This document shows positions 55,744 through 63,321 of a stretch of DNA of 64,000 bases, piece after piece. A program made the translations under genes and the position numbers. This DNA is from Daejeonella oryzae DSM 19973 (lineage in GTDB: Bacteria > Bacteroidota > Bacteroidia > Sphingobacteriales > Sphingobacteriaceae). The stretch is taken from NCBI RefSeq assembly GCF_000422945.1, contig NZ_AUHA01000002.1, positions 620,001 to 684,000 of the forward strand. Direction: 5' to 3'. The notes beneath the pieces are model-generated. The model was given only the letters and a program-made list of their open reading frames with translations. It had not been told where the DNA came from and did no database searches. The first letter of the stretch is position 1, and each line of letters begins with the position of its first letter.

Positions 55744-55766
55744 AAAAAATCCGTTTTTGAAGCGGA
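55744..55766 (-). terminator. Second terminator-like hairpin of the arg leader
   Basis: On the minus strand TCCG (55766-55763) pairs with CGGA (55753-55750) across a 9-base loop and is followed by six T. The stem is short, so it is weak. It lies 12 bases before the GNAT ATG and directly after the stronger terminator. Confidence 0.45.
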
Positions 55767-55790
55767 AAAAAGACTACGTTTTTAGTCTTT
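55766..55790 (-). terminator. Intrinsic terminator (attenuator) in the arg operon leader
   Basis: On the minus strand AAAGACTA (55790-55783), loop AAAACG, TAGTCTTT (55776-55769) and a T run of six in all. It sits 33 bases upstream of the first structural gene, so it would stop transcription before the operon unless bypassed. Confidence 0.75.
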
Positions 55791-55821
55791 ACTTGGGTGA
55801 AAAAATATTTTAATTGAATTT

Positions 55822-55844
55822 AAAACCGGGAGATAAGCGGTTTT
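55822..55844 (-). promoter_or_regulatory. AAAACCG/CGGTTTT hairpin in the arg leader
   Basis: A perfect 7-bp stem (55844-55838 with 55828-55822) and a 9-base loop, located between the leader peptide stop and the terminator. It resembles a terminator but has only a mixed A/T tail. It may be part of the switch. Confidence 0.5.
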
Positions 55845-55846
55845 TT

Positions 55847-55882
55847 AAGATTTGCCAGAGCTCAAGCCCTTGGCGTAAATCG
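55847..55882 (-). promoter_or_regulatory. Long hairpin starting at the arginine codons of the arg leader
   Basis: On the minus strand GATTT-AC-GCCA-A-GGGC, a TTGA loop, GCTC-TGGC-AAATC form a 13-bp stem with two bulges. Its 5' arm overlaps the last CGA codon and the final codons of the leader peptide. A ribosome stalled on the CGA codons would block this arm, one completing the peptide would briefly cover it. Confidence 0.5.
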
Positions 55883-55996
55883 TCGTCGGAGTGTAAGAAA
55901 CACGGTTCCGGGGAAAGGACAATTTCCTGATCTATGATCTACCCTGGCCGTTTTAGCGACAGGTGTAGATGAAAGATATGTAAAGGAAATGTTCAT
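55862..55996 (-). CDS. Putative arginine-rich leader peptide (44 aa)
   Basis: ATG at 55996, TGA at 55864-55862. The peptide starts MNISFTYLSSTPVAKTARVD and ends LTLRRRFTPRA. Six of 44 residues are Arg, three of them as consecutive CGA codons (55888-55880) close to the stop. It begins about 22 bases after the predicted transcript start. It lies entirely in the leader of the arginine operon, followed by hairpins and terminators. A chance frame of this length is possible in isolation. The codon run, placement and downstream structure together support a regulatory leader peptide. Confidence 0.55.
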   Translation of the reverse strand: MNISFTYLSSTPVAKTARVDHRSGNCPFPGTVFLTLRRRFTPRA

Positions 55997-56024
55997 TGTT
56001 AACAGATGGATTTATTTTTTTTTG

Positions 56025-56055
56025 CAAAGTATCAAATAAAAATCGAGCTAAACAA
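56025..56055 (-). promoter_or_regulatory. Predicted promoter of the arginine operon
   Basis: On the minus strand TTG (56055-56053) is followed after 20 bases by ATACTTTG (56032-56025), a one-off match to TAnnTTTG. Transcription would start near 56018, giving a leader of about 285 nt before the GNAT ATG. Confidence 0.4.
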
Positions 56056-56095
56056 CACAGAAATCTAATAAAATTGAATTTCTACATTGACGGTA

Positions 56096-56830
56096 TTAAC
56101 CTGCTATTTTGCGCAGTTTAATAATCCGAAGCATGTGCAATAATCGCATAAATGGATAAACTGGGTCGAATTCAAACCATCTTTTTGCAAAATTCGGACT
56201 GTTTGGAAATTTGTGGTGGTTATTCTGGAATAATTCGCCCAGCATCAAAAAATCAAATGGAGTGGTATTTTTTGATTTGTCTTTATTATCAAAATTAGAA
56301 TATCCGTATTTGTGTCCGCACCAGTTAACAATAGCGCCATGGATTGGCCCCATTAAAAAATGGATCGGCAAAAGTAAAAACATCCACCATTGTGTAGCAA
56401 AAAATACGTAAAACAAGGTGTATAAAACGCCAAATCCAATTCTGGAAAATGCGGTGTTGCCTAAAAAATCCATGAATTTCCATTCCGGGTAATTGCCTGT
56501 AAAACGCTTCTCAGGAAGATGTTTATACTTCAAAACATTCTGAAAAATATTTTTGGTATGAAAAGTCATTCTAAAAATATCCTTAAAGAAATGAGGTGAA
56601 TGCGGATCCTGCTCCGTATCGCTATAAGCATGATGCATGCGGTGTAAAATGGCATAGGCCCTGGGATTAAGAAAGGAGGATCCCTGGAAAATATAAGTCA
56701 TTATATAAAATACCTTCTCCCAACCTTTACTAAAAGTAAACATCTTATGTGAAGCATACCGATGAAGAAAAAAGGTTTGAAAAAATAGAGAGAGAAACCA
56801 ATGAGCAAAGAAGAAAATTAATATAATCAC
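56096..56830 (-). CDS. Fatty acid desaturase (acyl-CoA desaturase type)
   Basis: A 244-residue membrane di-iron desaturase. The three histidine boxes are HRYASH (about residue 24), HRMHHAY (about 65) and NNHHKFP (about 205). Hydrophobic segments flank them. It introduces a double bond in membrane lipid acyl chains. It is monocistronic, with an operator-like set of repeats upstream. Confidence 0.9.
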   Translation of the reverse strand: MIILIFFFAHWFLSLFFQTFFLHRYASHKMFTFSKGWEKVFYIMTYIFQGSSFLNPRAYAILHRMHHAYSDTEQDPHSPHFFKDIFRMTFHTKNIFQNVLKYKHLPEKRFTGNYPEWKFMDFLGNTAFSRIGFGVLYTLFYVFFATQWWMFLLLPIHFLMGPIHGAIVNWCGHKYGYSNFDNKDKSKNTTPFDFLMLGELFQNNHHKFPNSPNFAKRWFEFDPVYPFMRLLHMLRIIKLRKIAG

Positions 56831-56939
56831 AATTAAAATTTAATGAGGGGCTAAATTATTAATAAAGTACTGAATTATATAAGATCATTTTCCTGGCCCG
56901 TAAAAAATAATTGTGCGTTATAAATCCAATAAATACATA

Positions 56940-57027
56940 TACGAAATATTTACGCATCCGTATTTAAAATTTCGTAAAGTTATGTGTTAATTCACCAATA
57001 GCTGTATAAATACGCATAATTATTTCG
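56940..57027. repeat. Nested inverted and direct repeats upstream of the desaturase gene
   Basis: TACGAAAT (56940-56947) and ATTTCGTA (56969-56976) flank an inner TACG-CATC-CGTA palindrome (56951-56962). The heptamer TACGCAT recurs at 57011-57017 and ATTTCG at 57022-57027, so a half-sized second copy exists 60 bases away. Located 110-200 bases before the desaturase ATG, these may be regulator-binding sites. Confidence 0.45.
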
Positions 57028-57094
57028 GGTAAGGGATTTAATCAGAGGATTTTACAGGGAATAATGAAGTTACAGATATGTATTAATTTTTAAT

Positions 57095-57748
57095 TCAGGG
57101 TTTACCATCCCTGAAAAGAATGGCCTTACGGAGTTTAATAGGTTTCTGAATATCTATCTGATGTTTCTCTTTACTGATAGAAATTCCCAGTAGTTCAAAA
57201 TCTTTAGAGGTTTTCTGATTCAGGTTTATAACCTTATAACCATCCTGAGAATTAAAAAAACAAAGGGCAGTTGGAATTACCTCTGTACCTTTCTCTTTTT
57301 TAAGATACAAACTGCTTGTAAAATCGCCGGTAGAAGCTATATGCGTATTTTTTGCATCAACAAACAATTTGGTTTGTTCCGGTAGATCAGCTGCAATCTG
57401 ACCTTGAATTGTCCAGTGTTCGTACAATGAGGATAAATCAGAATTCTGTTTTTTCAGGTTTTCATTTTCTGCAATTACCTTTTCAAGCTGCTTTGAAGTA
57501 GAATCATTCATGTATTTTAGGGTAAAAGCGAATGCAATCAGAACCAGGAGAAAATATCCTGCAAAGGCTCCCGACAAATTAATGGTTAATCCTTTAAACG
57601 GACCGCTCACGCTGGTTTGCGCCGGCAATGTTTTGTACAATATATAGGCGGGAATTAAAGGAATGAGGAAGCCTGCTAAAAGGTAGAGAATACTTAAGTT
57701 CATAACCTTAATTTTCATTAAGTTATGATGATTTAGGGGGAAATACAA
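57095..57748 (-). CDS. Membrane-anchored protein of unknown function
   Basis: Up to 217 residues; the real start is probably one of the internal methionines (Met11 at 57718 or Met16), since the hydrophobic helix begins just after (NLSILYLLAGFLIPLIPAYI). A second transmembrane helix lies at about 62-83, followed by a short coiled coil (KQLEKVIAENENLKKQNSDL). A soluble C-terminal beta-rich domain of about 100 residues ends the protein. I do not recognise the family. Isolated single gene. Confidence 0.6.
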   Translation of the reverse strand: MYFPLNHHNLMKIKVMNLSILYLLAGFLIPLIPAYILYKTLPAQTSVSGPFKGLTINLSGAFAGYFLLVLIAFAFTLKYMNDSTSKQLEKVIAENENLKKQNSDLSSLYEHWTIQGQIAADLPEQTKLFVDAKNTHIASTGDFTSSLYLKKEKGTEVIPTALCFFNSQDGYKVINLNQKTSKDFELLGISISKEKHQIDIQKPIKLRKAILFRDGKP

Positions 57749-57854
57749 ATTAAGGAAGGAAGATAGCTAATCCGGAGATTTAAAACACCCACCTTAGATT
57801 TGATCCTGGAATACCCCGGTAAAAAAACCTCTGGAACAATTCTCTACCAACCGC

Positions 57855-57903
57855 TTGACTATTAAAGTAATTAATCTATCTTTGCAGTCCCTAATAAATA
57901 GGG
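57855..57903 (+). promoter_or_regulatory. rplM promoter and 5' leader hairpin
   Basis: TTG (57855-57857), a 19-base spacer and TATCTTTG (57877-57884) form the best promoter match in the window. The transcript should start near 57891, where CCCTA-ATAAA-TAGGG (57889-57903) forms a small hairpin. A leader binding L13 for feedback is possible but unproven. Confidence 0.6.
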
Positions 57904-57939
57904 GTAATAGAAATTGTTAAATAATTTAAATTCAAGCAA

Positions 57940-58383
57940 GTGAATACGTTAAGTTACAAAACTGTCTCTGCCAACAAAACGACCGTTAACAAAGAATGGG
58001 TAGTTGTTGACGCTCAAGGCGAGATTTTGGGGCGCTTGTCTTCTAAGATCGCAATGATGATCAGAGGAAAACACAAGCCATCGTTCACCCCACACGTAGA
58101 CTGCGGAGACAATGTGATTGTCATCAATGCAGACAAAATTAAACTGACCGGAAACAAATTCGAAGAAAAAGAATACGTTTCCTATACCGGCTATCCAGGC
58201 GGTCAGAAATTCATTTCTCCAAAAGAGTTAATGGCGAAACATCCAACACGTGTAGTTGAAAAAGCTGTTCGTGGTATGTTACCAAAAAATCGTTTGGGCA
58301 AAGCTTTGTACAAAAACCTGTTTGTTTATGCAGGTTCAGAACATCCGCATGCTGCGCAAACACCAAAAACCATTAAACCGTAA
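57940..58383 (+). CDS. rplM: 50S ribosomal protein L13
   Basis: A 147-residue L13. It starts at GTG (57940), and the N-terminus NTLSYKTVSANK fits Bacteroidota L13. RLSSKIAMMIRGKHKPSF and AVRGMLPKNRLGKALYKNL are conserved. It is the first gene of the rplM-rpsI-rpsB-tsf operon, with a strong promoter upstream. Confidence 0.97.
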   Translation: MNTLSYKTVSANKTTVNKEWVVVDAQGEILGRLSSKIAMMIRGKHKPSFTPHVDCGDNVIVINADKIKLTGNKFEEKEYVSYTGYPGGQKFISPKELMAKHPTRVVEKAVRGMLPKNRLGKALYKNLFVYAGSEHPHAAQTPKTIKP

Positions 58384-58387
58384 TTAA

Positions 58388-58392
58388 AGGAG
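58388..58392 (+). promoter_or_regulatory. Strong Shine-Dalgarno of rpsI
   Basis: AGGAG, seven bases before the rpsI ATG. Noted because Shine-Dalgarno sequences are generally scarce in Bacteroidota. Confidence 0.8.
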
Positions 58393-58399
58393 AAAAGAA

Positions 58400-58786
58400 A
58401 TGTCAACTACAAACACTTCAGGAAGAAGAAAAACCGCAGTTGCCCGCATTTATTTAACTGAGGGAAGCGGCGTGATTACCGTAAATGGTAAAGATTACAA
58501 AGAGTATTTTCCAACATTGCCATTGCAATACGTGGTTACACAATCATTAGAAGTATCTGGTTCAACCGGTAAATTTGATGTAATCGTAAACGTTGCAGGT
58601 GGTGGAGTAAACGGACAAGCAGGTGCTGTACGTTTAGCTATTGCCAAAGCAATAGTAGAACTGGATCCGGAGACGAAATCTTCTTTGAGCGCTAAAGGAC
58701 TGATGACACGTGATAACCGTATGGTTGAGCGTAAGAAACCAGGTCGTAAGAAAGCCCGTAAGAAATTTCAATTCAGTAAACGTTAA
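58400..58786 (+). CDS. rpsI: 30S ribosomal protein S9
   Basis: A 128-residue S9 with the typical start (SGRRKTAVARIYLTEGSG) and the basic C-terminus (ERKKPGRKKARKKFQFSKR) that reaches the P-site tRNA. It lies 16 bases after rplM. Confidence 0.98.
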   Translation: MSTTNTSGRRKTAVARIYLTEGSGVITVNGKDYKEYFPTLPLQYVVTQSLEVSGSTGKFDVIVNVAGGGVNGQAGAVRLAIAKAIVELDPETKSSLSAKGLMTRDNRMVERKKPGRKKARKKFQFSKR

Positions 58787-58790
58787 TCTC

Positions 58791-58796
58791 AGGAGG
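58791..58796 (+). promoter_or_regulatory. Strong Shine-Dalgarno of rpsB
   Basis: AGGAGG, eight bases before the rpsB ATG; a full match to the anti-Shine-Dalgarno core. Confidence 0.82.
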
Positions 58797-58804
58797 ATCA
58801 GACA

Positions 58805-59641
58805 ATGGCAAGAACAACATATCAGGATTTATTGGATGCAGGTGTACATTTTGGTCACCTTACCCGCAAATGGGATCCGAAAATGGCTCCGTACATTTTC
58901 ATGGAACGCAATGGCATCCACATTATAGATTTAAATAAAACATTAACAAAGTTAGAAGAAGCTGCTGCTGCGATCAAACAGATCGTAAAATCAGGCCGTA
59001 AAGTTTTATTTGTTTCTACCAAGAAACAAGCGAAAGACATTGTAGCTGAGCAGGCACGTTCTGTAAACATGCCTTACGTAACCGAACGTTGGTTAGGTGG
59101 TATGTTAACAAACTTCCAAACTGTTCGTAAGTCAATCAAAAAGATGTCTAACATCGATAAGATGACTAAAGACGGAACGTATGATGTTTTATCGAAAAAA
59201 GAAAAATTAATGATACAGCGTGAGCGTATTAAGTTAGAGTCTCTTTTAGGAGGTATTGCCGACTTAAACCGTTTACCTGCTGCATTATTTATTATTGATG
59301 TTAAGAAAGAGCACATCTCTGTTGCTGAGTCGATGAAATTAAACATCCCGACTTTTGCAATGGTTGATACAAACTCTGACCCTTCTAACATCGATTTCCC
59401 GATTCCGGCAAATGATGATGCAACCAAATCAATTACCTTGATTATGGATGTAATTATGAAAGCTATCAACGAAGGCTTAGACGAGCGTAAAGTTGAAAAA
59501 GATCAGGAAGCTGATAAAGAAGCTGCAGCTGCAAAAGCTAAAATTGATACCGAAAGTAAGGATGAAGAAGCTCCTGCAAAACGTACCCGCAAGGTTACTG
59601 CAGAATCTAATGCGCCTGAAACTGGTAAATCAGAAGAATAA
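58805..59641 (+). CDS. rpsB: 30S ribosomal protein S2
   Basis: A 278-residue S2. LLDAGVHFGHLTRKWDPKM and RWLGGMLTNFQT are conserved. The last 45 residues or so are a charged, low-complexity Ala/Lys/Glu tail beyond the usual S2 core, seen in several Bacteroidota. Third gene of the operon, next to tsf as in most bacteria. Confidence 0.97.
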   Translation: MARTTYQDLLDAGVHFGHLTRKWDPKMAPYIFMERNGIHIIDLNKTLTKLEEAAAAIKQIVKSGRKVLFVSTKKQAKDIVAEQARSVNMPYVTERWLGGMLTNFQTVRKSIKKMSNIDKMTKDGTYDVLSKKEKLMIQRERIKLESLLGGIADLNRLPAALFIIDVKKEHISVAESMKLNIPTFAMVDTNSDPSNIDFPIPANDDATKSITLIMDVIMKAINEGLDERKVEKDQEADKEAAAAKAKIDTESKDEEAPAKRTRKVTAESNAPETGKSEE

Positions 59642-59739
59642 ATTTTTTATTGTGGGTTGCAGGTTATGTGTTGAAGTTTACTTCAGCAAATTACTTTCAA
59701 CCCATAATTTTTACAGATCAAATTAAAAAAAGAAAAATC

Positions 59740-60579
59740 ATGTCTACAGTACAAATTACTGCCGCAGATGTAAATAAATTACGCCAGCAAACCGGAGCCG
59801 GTATGATGGATTGCAAAAAAGCATTAACCGAAGCTAACGGAGATTTTGAAGCCGCTATTGATAACCTTCGTAAAAAAGGTGCTAAAGTTGCTGCAAGTCG
59901 TTCTGACCGCGATTCTAACGAAGGTGTGGTTATTGCAAAAACTACTGCTGATGGAAAAAGAGGAATCATCGTAGAAGTAAATTGCGAAACTGATTTCGTA
60001 GCCAAAAATGCTGATTTTTTAGCATTTGCAAACAGCATTGCTGATCTGGCTATTCAAAACAACCCAGCTTCAGTTGAGGAATTAACAGGTTATGAGCTGA
60101 ACGGAACAAAAGTTTCTGATCAGATCTTAGATCAAACCGGAAAAATCGGTGAAAAAATCGGCGTTTCTAAATTTGAGAACATTACCGGTGAAAAAGTGAT
60201 TGCTTACATTCACGGAAACTACCGTTTAGGTGTTTTGGTTGCATTAAGTGCTGATTCAGCAGGAGCTGACGAAGCAGGAAGAGATGTAGCGATGCAAATT
60301 GCTGCAATGAACCCGGTTGCAATTGATAAAGATGGTGTGGATGCTAAAACGATTGAGCGTGAGCTTGAAATCGCGAAAGACGTAATTCGTGCCGAAGGAA
60401 AACCGGAAGAAATGGTTGAAAAAATCGCTGCCGGTAAATTGAATAAATTCTACAAAGATTCTACTTTATTAAATCAGGAGTTTGTTAAGGATTCGTCTAA
60501 AACAATTTCTCAATTTTTAAACGAAGTGGATAAGGGATTAACTGTTACCGCCTTTAAACGGGTTCAGTTAGGAGCATAA
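59740..60579 (+). CDS. tsf: Translation elongation factor Ts
   Basis: A 279-residue EF-Ts. The ATG at 59740 is chosen because the conserved start follows (ITAADVNKLRQQTGAGMMDC); an in-frame upstream stretch is leader. VNCETDFVAKN and the RELEIAKDVIRAEGKPEEM region are conserved. It recycles EF-Tu by nucleotide exchange. Last gene of the operon, followed by a terminator. Confidence 0.97.
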   Translation: MSTVQITAADVNKLRQQTGAGMMDCKKALTEANGDFEAAIDNLRKKGAKVAASRSDRDSNEGVVIAKTTADGKRGIIVEVNCETDFVAKNADFLAFANSIADLAIQNNPASVEELTGYELNGTKVSDQILDQTGKIGEKIGVSKFENITGEKVIAYIHGNYRLGVLVALSADSAGADEAGRDVAMQIAAMNPVAIDKDGVDAKTIERELEIAKDVIRAEGKPEEMVEKIAAGKLNKFYKDSTLLNQEFVKDSSKTISQFLNEVDKGLTVTAFKRVQLGA

Positions 60580-60582
60580 TTT

Positions 60583-60613
60583 AATCCCCGCCTTAAAGGC
60601 GGGGATTTTTTTT
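60583..60613 (+). terminator. Intrinsic terminator of the rplM-tsf operon
   Basis: AATCCCCGCC and GGCGGGGATT form a 10-bp GC-rich stem with a 5-base loop, then eight T, immediately after tsf. Confidence 0.95.
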
Positions 60614-60680
60614 GTCTTCTTTTTAATGAATGAATTTATTTGATCCATTTGATCTGGTCTGATTCCCCCATAAACTAGCC

Positions 60681-61799
60681 ATGAGCAGTCGCACCGCATT
60701 TAGCAATGCCCGAATTTTTACAGGAGATGAAATTCTTCTTCACAAAACTCTTTTGATCGAAGGCGATAAGATCAAGGCGATCGTTGATTTTGAAGAAATT
60801 CCTGCCGATTACCAGGTCATTGATTTTTCTGATTTGACCATTGCCCCCGGACTTATTGATTTACAGATTTACGGAAGTGGAGGTCAGCTATTTGGGGGTA
60901 AACCTACAGTAGAAGCATTGCTTCAAATGGAAACAGACTTTTTGAGTCAGGGTTGTACCGGATTTTTGGCAACTGTAGGTACAAATTCATCCGGGATTGT
61001 ATTACAGGCAATTGAATCTGCAAAAATCTACAGAAAAAAAACCAAAGGTGCTTTTTTAGGATTGCACCTGGAAGGCCCGTTTCTAAATCCAAAGCGAAGC
61101 GGAGCCCATCCCAAAGAATATATTCGCAAAGCCTCTTTAACTGAGGTAAAAAACTGGATAGAACTATCTAAGGGTGAGATCAGAATGATTACCATCGCTC
61201 CTGAGCTTCAGGATGCAGAAGTTATTGATTATTTGCTCTCACAAAACATTGTTGTTTCTGCCGGCCACAGTGATGCAACTTATACCGAAGCAGAAAAATT
61301 TTTCAACTCAGGTATACATGCTGCAACCCATCTGTTTAATGCAATGCCGCAAATCCATCATCGCGAACCGGGATTAGTTGCTGCCATTTTAAAATATAAA
61401 CCCTTTACCAGCATAATTGCAGATGGTATTCATATAAGTTTTCCGGTTCTGGAGCTTGCCAAACGTGAACTGGGAAATAAATTATTTTTAATTACGGATG
61501 CGGTTACAGAAACCACGGAGGGATTATATCCGCATGTTTTTAACCATGACCGGTATTCAATGCCCGACGGAACGCTTTCAGGATCATGCTTAACCATGTG
61601 GAAGGCCGTTAAAAATTGCGTGGAATATGCCGGTATATCAACAGATGAAGCGCTACGGATGGCATCTACCTATCCTTCTCAATTAATTAAAACAGATAAG
61701 CGGCAGGGATATATAAAGCCGGGCTTCCGTGCTGATTTCTTTGCTTTTGACACTAAACTAAACGTTCAAAATACTTGCATAGCAGGTGTTTTAGATTGA
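60681..61799 (+). CDS. nagA: N-acetylglucosamine-6-phosphate deacetylase
   Basis: A 372-residue amidohydrolase. PGLIDLQIYGSGGQLFGG shows the NagA-type form lacking the HxH metal pair, as in E. coli NagA. HLEGPFLNP, SAGHSDATY and ATHLFNAMP provide the remaining metal and substrate residues. It removes acetate from GlcNAc-6-phosphate. It sits between tsf and pyrH; a link to them is unclear. Confidence 0.93.
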   Translation: MSSRTAFSNARIFTGDEILLHKTLLIEGDKIKAIVDFEEIPADYQVIDFSDLTIAPGLIDLQIYGSGGQLFGGKPTVEALLQMETDFLSQGCTGFLATVGTNSSGIVLQAIESAKIYRKKTKGAFLGLHLEGPFLNPKRSGAHPKEYIRKASLTEVKNWIELSKGEIRMITIAPELQDAEVIDYLLSQNIVVSAGHSDATYTEAEKFFNSGIHAATHLFNAMPQIHHREPGLVAAILKYKPFTSIIADGIHISFPVLELAKRELGNKLFLITDAVTETTEGLYPHVFNHDRYSMPDGTLSGSCLTMWKAVKNCVEYAGISTDEALRMASTYPSQLIKTDKRQGYIKPGFRADFFAFDTKLNVQNTCIAGVLD

Positions 61800-61831
61800 A
61801 ATTTTAATACTTTTACAAAATTTATTGCCAC

Positions 61832-62539
61832 ATGAAATACAAACGTATCCTATTAAAATTAAGCGGTGAAGCCCTGATGGGAGAAAAGCAATACGGCATT
61901 GACATGGACCGTGTGGCTCAATATGCCAAAGATATTAAGGCAGTTCATGACCAGGGAATGGAAATTGCCATTGTGATTGGCGGCGGCAATATCTACCGGG
62001 GTTTAAGCGCCGAAAAAGCAGGAATGGACCGTGTTCAGGCCGATTATATGGGCATGCTGGCAACGGTTATAAACAGTATGGCTTTGCAGGATGCTTTGGA
62101 AAAAACAGGGGTAAAAACCCGCTTGTTAACAGCAATTAAGATGGAGCAGATCTGCGAACCTTTTATTCGACGCAGAGCAGTACGCCATCTTGAAAAAGGA
62201 AGGATCGTAATTTTTGGTGCCGGAACCGGAAACCCCTATTTTACTACCGATACAGCTGCATCTCTTCGGGCTGTTGAAATAAATGCAGATGCGGTTTTAA
62301 AAGGTACACGTGTTGATGGTATTTATACTGCCGATCCGGAAAAAGATGCCAGCGCTACCCGTTTTGATGAGATCACATTCTCTGAAGTTTATGAGAAAAA
62401 CCTCAACGTAATGGACATGACGGCCATCACCCTTTGTCAGGAAAACAATTTACCAATCATTGTTTTTGACATGAATAAGCCGGGTAACTTCATGAAAATT
62501 ACCAATGGTGAACAAATAGGCACACTTGTAAAAGGATAA
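61832..62539 (+). CDS. pyrH: UMP kinase
   Basis: A 235-residue amino-acid-kinase-fold enzyme. [16 protein letters not shown] and [10 protein letters not shown] bind phosphate; [15 protein letters not shown] and the late TADPEKD are conserved. It phosphorylates UMP to UDP. Followed by frr, the usual bacterial order. Confidence 0.97.
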   Translation: MKYKRILLKLSGEALMGEKQYGIDMDRVAQYAKDIKAVHDQGMEIAIVIGGGNIYRGLSAEKAGMDRVQADYMGMLATVINSMALQDALEKTGVKTRLLTAIKMEQICEPFIRRRAVRHLEKGRIVIFGAGTGNPYFTTDTAASLRAVEINADAVLKGTRVDGIYTADPEKDASATRFDEITFSEVYEKNLNVMDMTAITLCQENNLPIIVFDMNKPGNFMKITNGEQIGTLVKG

Positions 62540-62632
62540 TTTTATTTCAAAGTATAGAATATTAATTAACAAATCTGAACAGTTTCAGGTGAGTCTTTTT
62601 TTATTATTTTTACAGAACGAACGGAAATAACT

Positions 62633-63196
62633 ATGAACGAACTTATAAAGAAACAACTTACGGACGCTAAACTAACTATGGAGAAAGCCATAGAGTATTG
62701 CGATAGTGAATTAACTAAAATACGGGCCGGAAAAGCAATGCCAAGCATGCTCGACGGCATAGTTGTAGATTATTATGGTACGCCTACTCCATTAAGTCAG
62801 ATCGGAACGGTTAATACTCCTGATGCACGTACACTGGTAGTTCAGCCCTGGGAAAAAAATATGCTTATCCCAATGGAAAAGGCAATTAGAGATGCAAATA
62901 TTGGCTTAAATCCGCAGAATGACGGGATTTTAATTCGCCTGAATGTACCGCCGCTAACTGAAGAGAGACGCCGCGATCTGGTGAAAAAGGTGAAGGAAGA
63001 AGCCGAGAGAGCACGCATTGCTATCCGGAACATCCGCAAAGATGCCAACGAAAAGATCAAAAGAACCAAATCAGAAGGTGTATCTGATGACGAGATCAAA
63101 ATCGGCGAAAGCGAAGTTCAAAAACTGACCGATGCATTTATAGTGAATGTAGATAAGCTGACCGAGATAAAAGAAAAAGACATCATGACAGTTTAA
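62633..63196 (+). CDS. frr: Ribosome recycling factor
   Basis: A 187-residue RRF. ELTKIRAGKAMPSMLDGI and VVDYYGTPTPLSQIGTVN are family hallmarks, as is LNVPPLTEERRRDLVK. It splits post-termination ribosomes with EF-G. Confidence 0.97.
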   Translation: MNELIKKQLTDAKLTMEKAIEYCDSELTKIRAGKAMPSMLDGIVVDYYGTPTPLSQIGTVNTPDARTLVVQPWEKNMLIPMEKAIRDANIGLNPQNDGILIRLNVPPLTEERRRDLVKKVKEEAERARIAIRNIRKDANEKIKRTKSEGVSDDEIKIGESEVQKLTDAFIVNVDKLTEIKEKDIMTV

Positions 63197-63218
63197 TCTT
63201 GATGAAGTGTAAAATTAC

Positions 63219-63250
63219 AGGGGAATAGATGCTTGCACTATTCCCTTTTT
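63219..63250 (+). terminator. Intrinsic terminator after frr
   Basis: GGGAATAG (63221-63228) and CTATTCCC (63238-63245) with a 9-base loop and a T run. A TATTTTTG (63250-63257) that could serve as a -7 element for the next gene overlaps the end. Confidence 0.88.
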
Positions 63251-63321
63251 ATTTTTGCGTATAATTAGGAAACGTATTAGGGTGTTTCGCCTGTCTCAAT
63301 ACTCATATTTCAATATCTCTC

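Noticed and set aside
55733-56060. Known riboswitch or housekeeping RNA (TPP, cobalamin, lysine, SRP RNA, tmRNA, 6S) in the arg leader
   Set aside because: I looked for the conserved cores of these classes on both strands and found none; a leader-peptide attenuator explains the features better.
59650-59739. In-frame N-terminal extension of tsf
   Set aside because: The 30 upstream codons are not EF-Ts-like; the conserved start begins just after the ATG at 59740.
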